DNA from: Haemonchus contortus
Lineage: Eukaryota; Nematoda; Chromadorea; Rhabditida; Trichostrongylidae
DNA length: 64,000 nt
Direction: 5' to 3'
Assembly: GCA_000469685.2 (NCBI GenBank)
Contig: LS997567.1
Location: forward strand, 29,166,334-29,230,333
This document shows, piece by piece, positions 24,096 through 34,199 of the stretch. Within the stretch, counting starts at the first letter, position 1. Each line of letters begins with the position of its first letter. Below the pieces are notes generated by a model that was not told the origin of the DNA, did not search any database, and saw nothing but the letters and a program-made list of their open reading frames with translations. Both the position numbers and the translations under genes were made by a program.

Positions 24096-24704
24096 GAGCT
24101 TTTATTTTATTTAATGTGGTCCCTGCTACCAAGTTCTATAGCTCCGTAATCATGTGGGGAATTTTTGCTGTTTCTTTACTTCCACGATTTTTAAGAGGGT
24201 CCCGAACAGAGCAAAGATGTTGGCGCATTCGATGCTTGACGAAGCTCACAAAAATGAAAATGAAAATCGATCTGCAGTTCCGATTTCAAGAGAAACAATT
24301 CCGAACGCAAAATTCCAGAGAAACATTGAGCGAGTTAATGTGTAGGAAAAAATATGACACAATGCCTTACAAGGGAGGTCTTTCAGGGCGTGGGACACTT
24401 TTCGAAAATGGTTTTTTGCATGGTATAGGGGCATGAACACTGAGTATAAAACTATGGTCCATTTCCGCTAAATGGCCCTCTGAATGCCAAAAAAGGGGTG
24501 AAAAAAATTTTGCTAAAAATTGCCGTTTTAACCCACTAGGCGTCGTTTGTTTCATTCATGACGTGGACTGTCCGCACATTAGAAGGCGCCAGTGGACTGC
24601 GCACTGAAAACAACGTGAACGGTAGCCAAAAAAGGGACCAACATAATGAAACATGTTGGAAAGTGCGGGGAAGTTTCATATATGCTCTTCGCGGTTACCA
24701 TGCC

Positions 24705-24792
24705 AGCAGCGTCGGATGGTCTGGTGGATAGCGATGAGGGCTTCGAGTGGGATGGCTGGGCTGGGTTGATGGTTCAAATCCTCGGGGCTTTG
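24705..24792 (+). ncRNA. tRNA-derived segment in left foldback arm
   Basis: A box A-like TGGTCTGGTGGATAGCG and a perfect box B GGTTCAAATCC are spaced as in a tRNA with a long variable arm. An acceptor stem cannot be paired convincingly, so this looks like a tRNA-derived (SINE-like) promoter relic rather than a working tRNA. Confidence 0.5.
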
Positions 24793-25727
24793 CCGTTTTT
24801 GCATTTTTTGCTACCACCTCCAGATTGGCTCCACATTACACCAGGGCCAAAGCAAACGTCTGACTGGTCATGGTTGTGGCCAGGACCAGCGATAACCTCT
24901 ACAAGTTGAGTTTTACTGGTATTGACTGAGACGGTATCAGTAAAAGTATCCGTGGGACAGTCTTACAAGGGAAAGAGAAATAAATTTTGTCACTAATTCT
25001 CGAATATTCATTCGTTTAAGTTTTCTACTGTGGTGCAGACGGCTTTTATACAGTCATGGCACTGTTAGTTATGCGATTAAAACTTTTTTCCACACCGCAT
25101 CTGTGCATTTGTTCTGCATTTCTAGCTAACAATAAGGCGATAGATTAATTCGACCAGATGTGGCTTACATTTTTGTATTTTGTTTTACGTATTTGATTGT
25201 TGAATTCATTTTATGTGGAGGTAGGAGGTGCTAAAGTGTACTCGTGCTTAATATATTCTCTAATCATATATGTATGTACCTTTGATATCGGAAATCATTT
25301 TCACCCTTGACAGAGTTTCTTCTAAAGTGAAATACTTCGTTCGGGTGATAAATTTTAGTCCGTTCTGGTTAAGTAAGCCTAAACCTAGAGGGCCATCAGA
25401 GCAGCAGAAATTCTTTACGGGATAAATCTGTTAGCTGGGCCCATTCTGTTATCCATGCTGGCTTTTTTAGAACACCTAGCATGGAGGTAATTATATAGTG
25501 TTATAGCTAAAAGAGCAGTAATAACTGAAAACAGGAAAAGAAAGGGTTTTGCACATGAATTCTATTCTCTTTTTGCTATGCGGAGTTCTTTATTGATATT
25601 CAAAGGAATTGGCTCGAAATTGGTGGGCATTGTATCTGGTTATTCCTACGAAGATTCATTCTAGTCCTGATCTCCTTTTAAGCATTGAATGGGTGGGGTC
25701 CTTATTTTTCTCCGTGAAAATTCATCA

Positions 25728-26090
25728 ATGAAATTTTCGGCAACGGCTCCGATCAGAGATCGTTTTAGGGAGTGGGTGAAGAGAATTAGTAAAAAGTCCC
25801 AGCTGCTCTGGCTGGTAGTAAACCCATCGCTTTTGATGAATCAACCACAGGTAAATTCTGACTGAACCTTCTTTTCAAGTGTTGCTGTTTCGCCGCAGTA
25901 TCTGGTGCAAGGATGGCAAGTTGTGGAGGGATTTGGTCTCGAAGTTCACTCCAACCTTACTTATGCCTTCCGTGCGCATACTCCTTTCCCTTACAGCATC
26001 AAGACCCAGCTTGCCGTCGGGTTCCAAAACACATTACTTCTTCTTATTTTTCGAATATCCTCGAATTATGATGGAGTTTGGGTTTATTGA
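25728..26090 (+). CDS. Possible captured two-exon gene fragment
   Basis: Exon 25728-25850 reads MKFSATAPIRDRFREWVKRI and ends LLMNQPQ at CAG|GTAAAT. A 48-base intron ends CGCCGCAG. Exon 25899-26090 continues in phase as YLVQGWQVVEGFGLEVHSNL, then TYAFRAHTPFPYSIKTQLAV to a stop. I do not recognise the protein. Splice sites, phase and composition suggest real coding origin. It could be a passenger carried by the foldback element, an exon pair of another gene, or coincidence. Confidence 0.4.
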
Positions 26091-26258
26091 AATAACGAAC
26101 CAAAGTCGATAAAGAAAACGGTCAATATCAATAAAATTCAAGTTGTAGAGGCTATCGGTGGTCCTGGCCACTACCATGATTAGTCAGACGCTTGCTTTGG
26201 CCCTGGTGTAATATGGAGCCAGTCTGGAGGTGGTAGCAAAAAATGCAAAAACGGCAAA

Positions 26259-26342
26259 GCCCCGAGGATTTGAACCATCAACCCAGCCTAGCCATCCCAC
26301 TCGAAGCCCTCATCGCTATCCACCAGACCATCCGACGCTGCT
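26259..26342 (-). ncRNA. tRNA-derived segment in right foldback arm
   Basis: Inverted copy of the segment at 24705-24792 with the same box A and box B. Two divergent Pol III-type promoters at the two arms would transcribe toward the outside on one side and inward on the other. Confidence 0.5.
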
Positions 26343-26888
26343 GGCATGGTAACCGCGAAGAGCATATATGAAACTTCCCCGCACTTTCCAACATGTTTCA
26401 ACATGTTGGTCCCTTTTTTGGCTACCGTTCACGTTGTTTTCAGTGCGCAGTCCACTGGCGCCTTCTAATGTGCGGACAGTCGACGTCATGAATGAAACAA
26501 ACGACGCCTAGTGGGTTAAAACGGCAATTTTTAGCAAAATTTTTTTTCACCCCTTTTTGGCATTCAGAGGGCCATTTAGCGGAAATGGACCATAGTTTTA
26601 TACTCAGTGCTCATGCCCCTATACCATGCAAAAAACCATTTTCGAAAAGCGTCCCACGCCCTGAAAGACCTTCCTTGTTAGTGCAGAACAGTTCGGCACG
26701 TAACATTGAGTAATGATGATTACGTTGTGATGACGTTTTTAGGACCATAACGACTCGGGTGAGAAAACTTCCAAAAATAATGTCTGGCGCAGTAGGAGCA
26801 CTCCGAAACTCGACACGAAACACTGAATAAGAGAAATACAGCATAATCAGAGTAACAAAACTAGCACTCAATAACTGATAATGTTTAA

Positions 26889-27129
26889 CCCGTTGCGCAC
26901 CTCGCGCTGCACATGGTAAAGCACATGGCCTTTATGCCTCCGCGTGCCCGCGTTTGGTCCAAAATCTCTCTCTGGGTTGCGAATAAAGTTCGAACAGCGT
27001 ATACCTTGCGACTCGATCATGAAACCGCTCTGTGTGGCCGCGCGCTGCACGTCGTGAGTCACGTCGCCGCGTCGACTATGAAGAGACGCACAGGCCAGCC
27101 AGCGCAGAAACACTACAGTACGCAATGGG
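26889..27129. mobile_element. piggyBac-type MITE, 241 bp
   Basis: It is flanked by TTAA on both sides (26885-26888 and 27130-27133) and has ends CCCGTTGCGCAC and GTACGCAATGGG, matching the TTAA target and CCC-start typical of piggyBac elements. Interior is GC-rich and non-coding (the long plus frame here is open by chance). Confidence 0.72.
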
Positions 27130-27419
27130 TTAAGGCACGAGTGTACCGACCGCTTTTTTCTCTTGATCTTATGATAATAATCGGAATCGTGGAGTTCTCA
27201 AAGGAGAGACAGCGAATTTACACGGGCATTGCAAGTTTGGCTCATGGCTCTACCCGCTTTTTCAAAATACCGGAATATTCTTGATTAAGAACGTCGTTTT
27301 TTAATTGTAGCTTCACTCATTAGTGTAGTCCACATTGGACAACAATATCAGTTCTACTTAAGTTGCTCGTGGGCTTGATGTTGTATATTTATAACTGAAC
27401 GAAACTGAGCTCCCGCGTT

Positions 27420-27622
27420 CCGCGGGATATACAATGCCGCGACTGACCGAGGTACTGCACTACCACCTATCATCAGTGTTCACATACTGCCTCCTGTACT
27501 CCTACCAAATCTGAGGTCTCTAGGCTAAACTGGCAACTTGCGCGCAAACTCCGCTTCCTGTGGGGTTGTGCGGAGTCCGGTCCTGCCACCTACTATGAGT
27601 GTTACCATCCTGCGCTCTTGTT
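27420..27622 (-). repeat. Satellite units, left of the MULE-type MITE
   Basis: About one and a half units in the RTE-tail orientation (ctgcctcctgtactcctacc), preceded by a GC hairpin CCCGCGTTCCGCGGG at 27412-27426. The units continue at 28039-28145 after the MITE. Confidence 0.65.
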
Positions 27623-27631
27623 AAGCTAGAG

Positions 27632-28029
27632 GGGGGAGGGCGCGATTCACGCGTGACCCCACTAGAGCTCTTCGCGCACGCAGCATCATTTCAGTACCTT
27701 TCTGTTGAGACGGACCAAATAAATTTGCATTAGTCCACGTCTTCATCATGAATTAGAGCACACCTCTTCACTATGACAATAAAGCCCCTTCTATGGTAAG
27801 AATTCAGTCCATAGGTCAACAATTTACTTGTCAAACGTTCAAAACAAGGAGAACTTCAAATTTTTTGATCCTAGAAAACGCAATCTTTCTGTAAACGTGC
27901 ATAGTTGGTCATTTCTTTACTCATGTTACTTATAAGCTCTTAAGTCTCCCATTATGATGGTAGGCATGATGTCTTGGCACGTTTTGTCCGATGACCTCAT
28001 TATATTGGCGCGTGAATCGCACCACACCC
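27632..28029. mobile_element. MULE-type MITE, copy 2, with 9-bp target duplication (family M3)
   Basis: 398 bp flanked by the direct repeat AAGCTAGAG (27623-27631 and 28030-28038). Imperfect inverted ends share GCGATTCACGCG. Nine-base duplications are the hallmark of Mutator-like elements. It is inserted in satellite sequence and aligns in reverse complement with 13137-13512. Confidence 0.75.
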
Positions 28030-28167
28030 AAGCTAGAGCGCCCCAGAGCTAAACTGACCATTGTCGCGCAAACCACGCCTCTTGTGAGCGGATTCCGGTC
28101 CTGTCACCTACCATAGTGTTTCCATCCTTCCGCCTGTACTCGTTTCCGGTCGGATACACGCATACAT

Positions 28168-28790
28168 ATATATAGGGTGTATCATAAACAAGGTAGCAAA
28201 ATAATTTGGCTACAGAAAAAGCAGTTCATATTGATACATTGTAAATTTATGTGAACTATTCACTATGCATCGCATCTTCGAAATGAACGCACGGTCATCT
28301 TATATAATATAACTGTCTCCTGCACTGATTATAGACGCTTCGGCTACTCATCGACGGTGGCGCGCACAGTTTATTGAGAAACTCTAACCCGGATTTTTTC
28401 TAGTGATTTCTTAGGAGCAGCAACTGTGGTGCGTTTTGAAGCGCAGGCTTTACTTTCCAGCATGGACTGTATCCAGCGACCCATCACATTGTGGTCCGGG
28501 AAATGCTTAGAAGGATTGGAAACTGTAATATGGTTGCGAAAGCTCCCTCAGCACTAGTTCCAATCTTTCACGTTCGTGAGCAAGTGCGCCGTAGTTTTTG
28601 AATCGGATCTCTGGAAAAATCTCACCTCAGCTGCTCAGCTGCATCCTCTCAGAAAACCCCATCTTAAGGAGGTTCGGAGTAAATTTTGTACTTTTCTCGA
28701 CCAAAGTTTGCGTAATCACTCTGTTGGCAGAGATTCTAGCCCAAACTATCATGAAAGAGAAAAAGTGGCTTTGAGAGGAGATCTGACTCT
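28168..28790 (-). mobile_element. Possible remnant of another Tc/maT-type transposon
   Basis: It starts with a TIR-like AGGGTGTATCATAAACAAGG after TATA. A broken minus-strand reading (RWIQSMLESKACASKRTT, then KKSLEKIRVRVSQ) resembles a transposase helix-turn-helix linker. No right TIR is seen. A 75-codon plus-strand frame at 28576-28800 overlaps and is probably a shadow. Confidence 0.3.
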
Positions 28791-28794
28791 TCTT

Positions 28795-29460
28795 GAATGC
28801 ACGGTTCACGATAAAAAAGGTTACTGAGTTCTTCCTTTAGGAATACTCAGCGCCCCCATGGGTGGTAGAAGGGGCCCTCTCGCTCCCGCGATCTCGGCGC
28901 TTGGGCATAGTGGAAGCCCTGTTGGTGCCGTAATTGGCTTTAACGCTCCTCGATCGATGTCACGTTAGACGAATGTCGAGACAATACAGATTGCAACTAT
29001 TCGTCCCAGGACCCACACACAATCAGCTGTTCGCCTGGTGATGAGGCTATGTTTTTCTCCCATTCTTTTTTCTTCTGTTATTCTTTTTGCTGCTGCGATC
29101 CATTATTTAATTTTCTACCCCAACAATGTAAAAACGGTGGGTTATTTTTGCTGTTACTATGGTTTTTTGTTTACTTATGCTAAGTGGGTGATTTTTTGCT
29201 TACCATAGTCTGTTATTGTTCGCAGGACCTACACGCACGCAGTGAGACACATTGTATAGCTCGTCCGAACGCCCCACTCTTCTTCATTTTTCTAGTCTCT
29301 TTCTCGTCCAGCCCCTCTTTAACGGTTTTTCGGAGCCTTTTTCACTTTGGAAACGCCTGTTCACGCAGTTTCTTTACTGTCATCGCGCTGTTTTCGATCT
29401 TATCTTCCATTTTTCATCATAATCTCGATTTCCCAAAATTATCATGAACTGTGCCTTCAA
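28795..29460. mobile_element. MITE of about 666 bp, inverted relative to the 20.3 kb copy (family M2)
   Basis: Ends GCACGGTTCACGATAA and TTATCATGAACTGTGCC; aligned in reverse complement with 20327-21020. Non-coding. Confidence 0.75.
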
Positions 29461-30119
29461 CGGCTTTAACACTGTAGTGTGAAATATATGTATACTTTAG
29501 TATCTCAACATTTCCTCCACGCTGAACGCCCTTTAGTCAGAAACAATGTGTTAAAGCGCGTGTAGTGATAGCGCACGGCATTTGATTTTTCTCTTCTACA
29601 TCTTCTCGTCGGAAAGCTTATAAGGCTTTCGAATCCTATTTGGATACAATTGTATTTACTCGGGATAGGCTCTTCCTATCGGAGTAGAACATACAAAAAA
29701 TCAGCAATCATTTTTCTCGTGTTTCTGCAACATAATCCTTCCGAAGCAGTCGTATTCGGAAAAGGGGTCGTATGTAAGACAAGACGACTGTACTGAGGTT
29801 TGTTATTGACCTGTCTACGCAGCGGGATTCAAGAGACTGTCATGTGGGAAATATTCAAACGAGAAACGAACCCGGAAAAGGAATCACCAAATGCGCGCAA
29901 AGACGGAACGGTCGGTGGATGTCTGCGAGGCTCCACTATTTCTCAAAATCTGACGAATTCAGAGTACCAAAGTAGATGTGTGGGCTAAGGTATATCATAA
30001 GCATAAGGAGGGGTGCAGACTTGGAGAAACCCTCCAAACAAGGAAATTATGGACGTCCGAAAAGTTGTTACTATATTTATGGCGCGCGTACATATACGTA
30101 TTCATATGCACACACATAC
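29461..30119. other. Unassigned intron sequence with a possible exon
   Basis: No repeat recognised. At 29823-29993 an acceptor-like CTACGCAG and a donor TAAG|GTATAT bound an exon-sized block, but each frame meets a stop inside it unless an earlier donor is used. I do not call it as an exon. Confidence 0.35.
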
Positions 30120-31373
30120 GAGGGCTGCCTTTTATATTTTGAGATTTGGCAACACTAGTGTAGCAGTCTAGCAACTGACACCATTATCGTAAAGTTTGAC
30201 TATTTTGAGGTTACGTTGCAAAATTTGAGCGCGATTTGTATTGTTTACACTAAGTTATAAGATTTTGTTTAGGCCAAGTTATGGGGGTGAATCGTGAGCA
30301 TTTTCGCGCGATTACTTTCTACAACTTTCGACATGAACTAACTCAACAGCAATGCATGGATGAACTTAGTTCAGCTTTGGTGATGAAGCTCCATCCAGGG
30401 CCAGTGTTTATCGATGGTACAGTGAGTTCACCCGAAGTCGTAGTTCACTCGGAGAAGAATTTCATAGAGGTCGTCCAAAATCAGTTGTTGTTCCGGAAAC
30501 CGTTGATACTGTGCACAAACAAATATTGCAAGACCGTCATGTGACCTATCGTGAGATTGGGACAACCTTAGGCATTAGTGGGACCAGCATACATTCAATA
30601 TTGCATGAACATTTAACTGTAAAAAAATTGTTTTTGAAAAATTTGTCAATCCCCCAAAAAAGACTCGTGTTGATTGGTCGAAAGAAATGCTCACAAAATA
30701 GATCGCGGTGCTTCGAAATACGTCTATGACATCGCTACAGGTGATAGATAATGGGTTTATGCGTATGAGCCCGAAAGTAAACAGCAGTCGACCGTATGGG
30801 TGTTTCAAGATGAGCGAAATCCAGCAAAAGCTGTCCGCGCACGAAGCACTTCCGAGCAATTGGTCTCCTGTTTTTTTTTGGAAAAACTGGACATGTCGCC
30901 CCCGTACCACTAGCACAAGCAGAACAGTCAATTCTGATGGGTATACAACCATTTGTTCGCCAGTTACCCTCCGAAAAATCAGGAAAACCAACTGCTGAAC
31001 ACGGATCACTCTTCACCACGACAATGCGAGCTCCCACACATCGGCTCAAACAACTGCATTTTTGAGCACTCAAAACAACGATTTGGCAGGTCATCAGCCA
31101 TATAGCCCCCGAATGACTTCTTCTCATCCCGTACGTAAAAAATAAAAAGAGAGGTCAACGTTTTTCGACACCTGAAGAAGCTGTTGATGCGTTCAGAATG
31201 CATGTTTCAGAGTTACCTAGATCAGAGTGGCAAAAGTGCTTCCAAAGCTGGTTCGAGCCCATGCAAAAGTGTACAGATCTCAATGTGGAGATTTTTGAAA
31301 GGCAGTAAAACGATTTTCAATAAATAGTATTTGTTTCTGATCTCAAATCTCAAAATATAAAAGGCAGCCTACT
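30120..31373 (+). mobile_element. mariner-type transposon with both TIRs and TA duplication
   Basis: 1254 bp flanked by TA (30118-30119, 31374-31375). Inverted ends share GGCTGCCTTTTATATTTTGA and continue as GATTTG. The size and ends fit mariner (IS630-Tc1-mariner superfamily). The subfamily is perhaps cecropia/capitata-like; the hookworm mariner known as bandit is an obvious comparison, not tested here. Confidence 0.85.
30281..31305 (+). pseudogene. mariner transposase, broken
   Basis: The ATG at 30281 opens with NREHFRAITFYNFRHEL, the N-terminal helix-turn-helix expected of mariner, and is intact for about 65 codons before a frame change. Later pieces in shifting frames include HVTYREIGTTLGISGTSIHS (second HTH), WVYAYEPESKQQS near 30750 and ITLHHDNASSHTSAQT near 31005, the region of the second catalytic aspartate. 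Several frameshifts and stops make it inactive. Confidence 0.8.
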
Positions 31374-31387
31374 TATACACATACATA

Positions 31388-32670
31388 TACAAGGTACTCC
31401 AAAATTATTTGCGCCGATTTATAGCAATATATTTGAAACTTCTCAACTGCGGAAGACGATGGAATTTCTATGCACGCTAGCTAACACTATGTGCTACAAC
31501 ATGCTAAAGTCGCATCTCAAAATATCCCCCATGAGCGCGAATAGAAGTCAAAGTTTGCTTTCGACTTGATCCCATGTGGCACGCAGGTATCCTTCTCCAT
31601 TTCTTCCCAGCCGTCCTCCAGCTTTTTCATTCTAGGACTTTAAACTGGGACTGCAAACTCGACAGGTCCTCTTCTAATCAGGGACCATTCGTGGGATTCA
31701 ACTGAGTAAAGTTCTGGAAAATAGGATTACCATTCCTCTTCACCAATGAAGTCGGGCAGCTGTCGTCGGCACCGCTCGCGGGCAAGCTTGGCTCTGTGGG
31801 CTGGAGTAGCGTCCTGCTGGAAGGACTATGAGATGTTTCAGAAAACGTAGTCGGATCAATGTTTTATTTACTTCCATTAGTACGCCGTTTGAGTTCTGGT
31901 CTTGGTCAATTTTCACGCCTGCATCGAAGAAACCACGAGCGGCTTACCCTTGCCAGTGATTTCCTCGAAAAACATCATTCTACTGTTCTGATAACAGCCT
32001 TTTTGTGAGGTATTACACGCTGGATATTTCTTTCCGAAACGCGGAACGCGAACGTTTTGGTTGTTGAGAGATGGTTTTATCGTAAATATTTTTTTTTTGA
32101 TCAGAGAAAACGACGAAGGGTTGCGTGCCATCACTCAAGTGGGTCTGCGGCTCTCTGCATTTTTTGGCCCTGCAGAATCTATTGAGATCGGGATTGGAGC
32201 ATACGATAGGAATGGTAGTGAGGCTTCTGCATGGCATTCTTCCATCGCGATAACTCCTGTCGGCCGTGCCCGTTGACTTCCTTTTGATGGGTCTCCCAGG
32301 ATCCCGACCGATTGGCATACGGACCATTTTAATAGTCCTATCTTCAGGAACATTCTACCTTTCCATCTTTCCTGGTTTGTCTCTGATTCAATCTTCTTTT
32401 CTATATCGTTTAATAGCCTCCCACACGGTTATTAGAAAAAATCCCAAAGAATTTCATAACGCCCTTCCACTTCTCGCGCGTCAACGATTGCAAGTGGCAT
32501 TGAATGAGCCTCCTCCATCTGAAAGATGATGGGAGTTCCACATCAGCAACCATGCATATTGCAAGGAAACCTTCTTATGCAACTAATTAATAACAGGTAA
32601 TGTGAATTTGATAGATTATTTCTACCTCAAAAATTACTGAACTTTGGCGCAAATAATTTGGGACACCATG
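31388..32670 (-). mobile_element. Tc/maT-type DNA transposon, copy B, both ends present
   Basis: 1283 bp flanked by TA with inverted ends CAAGGTACTCCAAAATTATT and its counterpart AATAATTTGGGACACCATG. The minus-strand transposase is read in pieces: SLTTIPIVCSNPDLNRFCRA, then FVVFSDQKKNI (the FSDE catalytic region) and NNQNVRVPRFGKKYPACN, then ITGKGKPLVVSS. It has frameshifts and stops. It stands only 14 bases from the mariner at 30120-31373. Confidence 0.78.
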
Positions 32671-32762
32671 TACATATACATATACATGTATACATATACA
32701 TATACATATACATGTACATATACATATGCATATACATATACATGTACATATACATTCACATT
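32667..32762. repeat. (ACATAT)n simple repeat
   Basis: Alternating ACATATAC / ATGTAC units begin at the right end of the Tc/maT element. Confidence 0.9.
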
Positions 32763-32899
32763 CACATGCAGACATTAGCGAGTTATATAAGGCAGAATTG
32801 CGCATAGCACAAGCTCAGATGGCGGGTCGTTTCGCCACGTTCTAGTTATGCATTACTTCTCAAGATCTTTGAAATATTGTCATTAACTCCATACTCTAG

Positions 32900-33015
32900 C
32901 GGAAAGTCCAGAGAAATCTCGTGTTGAAGTTGTTCAGAAACGAGCCGAATATGCCACAGAGCAGACCTCCTCACTTGTAAAACCTCAGAAAATCAGATCT
33001 TCTTATTTCAGCGAC
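32900..33015 (+). CDS. Host gene exon 6 (probable)
   Basis: The acceptor ATACTCTAG precedes it. The best reading uses two leading bases and gives ESPEKSRVEVVQKRAEYATE, then QTSSLVKPQKIRSSYFSD, followed by a weak donor GAC|GTGCCA. Its end phase fits exon 7. Its start phase does not fit exon 5, so an exon may be missing in between or the boundary is wrong. Composition matches the other exons. Confidence 0.55.
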
Positions 33016-33238
33016 GTGCCATAGAATAGTTTTCTCGTGCGATAAATGCCATAGGTTATGCGATAACTGAAGCAGCCCATCACTAGCACTTGATTAGAGC
33101 TATATAAGGCTTGGCATCAGGTGTTAATATTGAATTTTGATTTTGCTTGTCAATTTTTGCTTGTTTACCGTTCAGTTATGGTTCTGTTGTCTCTCTGAAC
33201 ACTGGTGTAATACAGAACGTCAGCGACACATATTGCAG

Positions 33239-33384
33239 GTGGAGGAGACAAACTTAGACGATGTACATCATCGATGCGGATCCGTTGTAGACTACCAACA
33301 TCGGAGTATGCGTGATTTGAGCGACGAGAGTCAGGTCTCTACCCACATTCGAAGCCGCAGCGCCGATTACCTCATGGATAAACG
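33239..33384 (+). CDS. Host gene exon 7
   Basis: The acceptor CATATTGCAG and donor AACG|GTGTGA bound 146 bases. It reads VEETNLDDVHHRCGSVVDYQ, HRSMRDLSDESQVS, then THIRSRSADYLMDK, leaving CG of an Arg codon. It has basic-Ser patches. The following intron is 64 bases. Confidence 0.78.
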
Positions 33385-33448
33385 GTGTGAAATCCCTAGA
33401 TTGTGATATGTTCGGATCATTTAACGGTTTTCTTCCGTTCTGTTTCAG

Positions 33449-33869
33449 TTCTCGCGAAGAAACTATCCCTCCGGAGAATCAGCTGCGGAAGTCTCTGAAC
33501 GAATCAGCCCTTAAAACTTCACACGTTCCTTATGCTGAGATGCGTTCTCGTCAGTCGACAGAAAAACTCACAGTTCCTGATTGGTATCGTGGAAATCGTG
33601 TCACAGCACGACCCACCGACGTGGACATTACACTTCCTCGCTCTGATCAATCTGAACTAGTCCCAGGTCATATTGAACAACATCACTCACGGCGCCAGCC
33701 CGACCCTTACAGCTCTATTTTTTGGTTCAAAAAGTCGGCACTTTTAAGCAGTCCTGAGTTTCCCAAGGGAATGTTCGGGCGGTATAAGAATGAAATTGAA
33801 GATATGCGACGTTCGCGATCTTTGCTTCATGAAAGCGCAGAGGAAAATCGTCTGGTGGTAACACTGTAG
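33449..33869 (+). CDS. Host gene exon 8 (terminal, or continues)
   Basis: The acceptor TCTGTTTCAG precedes it and the first T completes Arg. It reads SREETIPPENQLRKSLNESA, then LTVPDWYRGNRVTARPTDVD, PYSSIFWFKKSALLSSPEFP, MFGRYKNEIEDMRRSRSLLH and LVVTL before TAG. At 140 residues it is the longest exon and open throughout. A donor-like GTG|GTAACA lies 9 bases before the stop, so further exons downstream are possible. The next 330 bases hold no AATAAA that I can see. Confidence 0.8.
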
Positions 33870-34199
33870 GAGTGCTTCACCTTTCTTCGTCGTTTTCTAA
33901 GTAACATGTTTACATTAGCTTGCTATCTTTTACTTTATTTTCCTCCCATCGGATTACCTTACAAGTGAACTAGATTACTCATTTGTGTCGTCCAGAATCA
34001 TAGAACATTGTTGCTCTACTTGATAACAATTTACTTCAAAACCCATGCACTCACTTTCCGTATTTTGACTTTTGTGCGTCCTTTTTTTCTTGGCTCTATA
34101 TTTTTTAAATTTTATTCAGTGAGAAGCAAGTTCTTACTGTTCTCGGTCACTTGTAGAACCAGAATAATGGCGGTTATTCCTTTTTGAGTTTTGCACCTA
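33870..34199 (+). other. Possible 3' UTR or intron, T-rich
   Basis: T-rich, no AATAAA seen, ends at the Helitron start. Consistent with either a 3' UTR or an intron leading to further exons. Confidence 0.4.

Larger units (their letters stand above)
24369..26678. mobile_element. Large foldback element with near-identical arms of about 550 bp
   Basis: The left arm (24369-24915) and right arm (26130-26678) are inverted copies that look nearly identical by eye, with ends ACAAGGGAGGTCTTTCAGGG and CCTTCCTTGT. Each arm holds a tRNA-like segment. The spacer of about 1.2 kb holds a possible two-exon gene fragment at 25728-26090. A diverged half arm lies at 1709-2012. No transposase is visible; an autonomous partner is not in the window. 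Confidence 0.8.

Noticed and set aside
24705..24792. Functional tRNA gene
   Set aside because: Box A and box B are good, but an acceptor stem and a sensible anticodon arm cannot be drawn, and the segment is repeated as part of a mobile element.
26913..27284. 123-codon plus-strand frame
   Set aside because: It covers the piggyBac-type MITE and its flank, so it is a chance frame in GC-rich sequence.
27404..27450. Helitron 3' end at the CCCGCGTTCCGCGGG hairpin
   Set aside because: The hairpin is good but no CTRR followed by T stands at the usual distance on either strand.
29823..29993. Host exon with good acceptor CTACGCAG and donor TAAG|GTATAT
   Set aside because: Every frame has a stop before the good donor. 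It could be rescued only with a weaker donor, so it is noted but not called.
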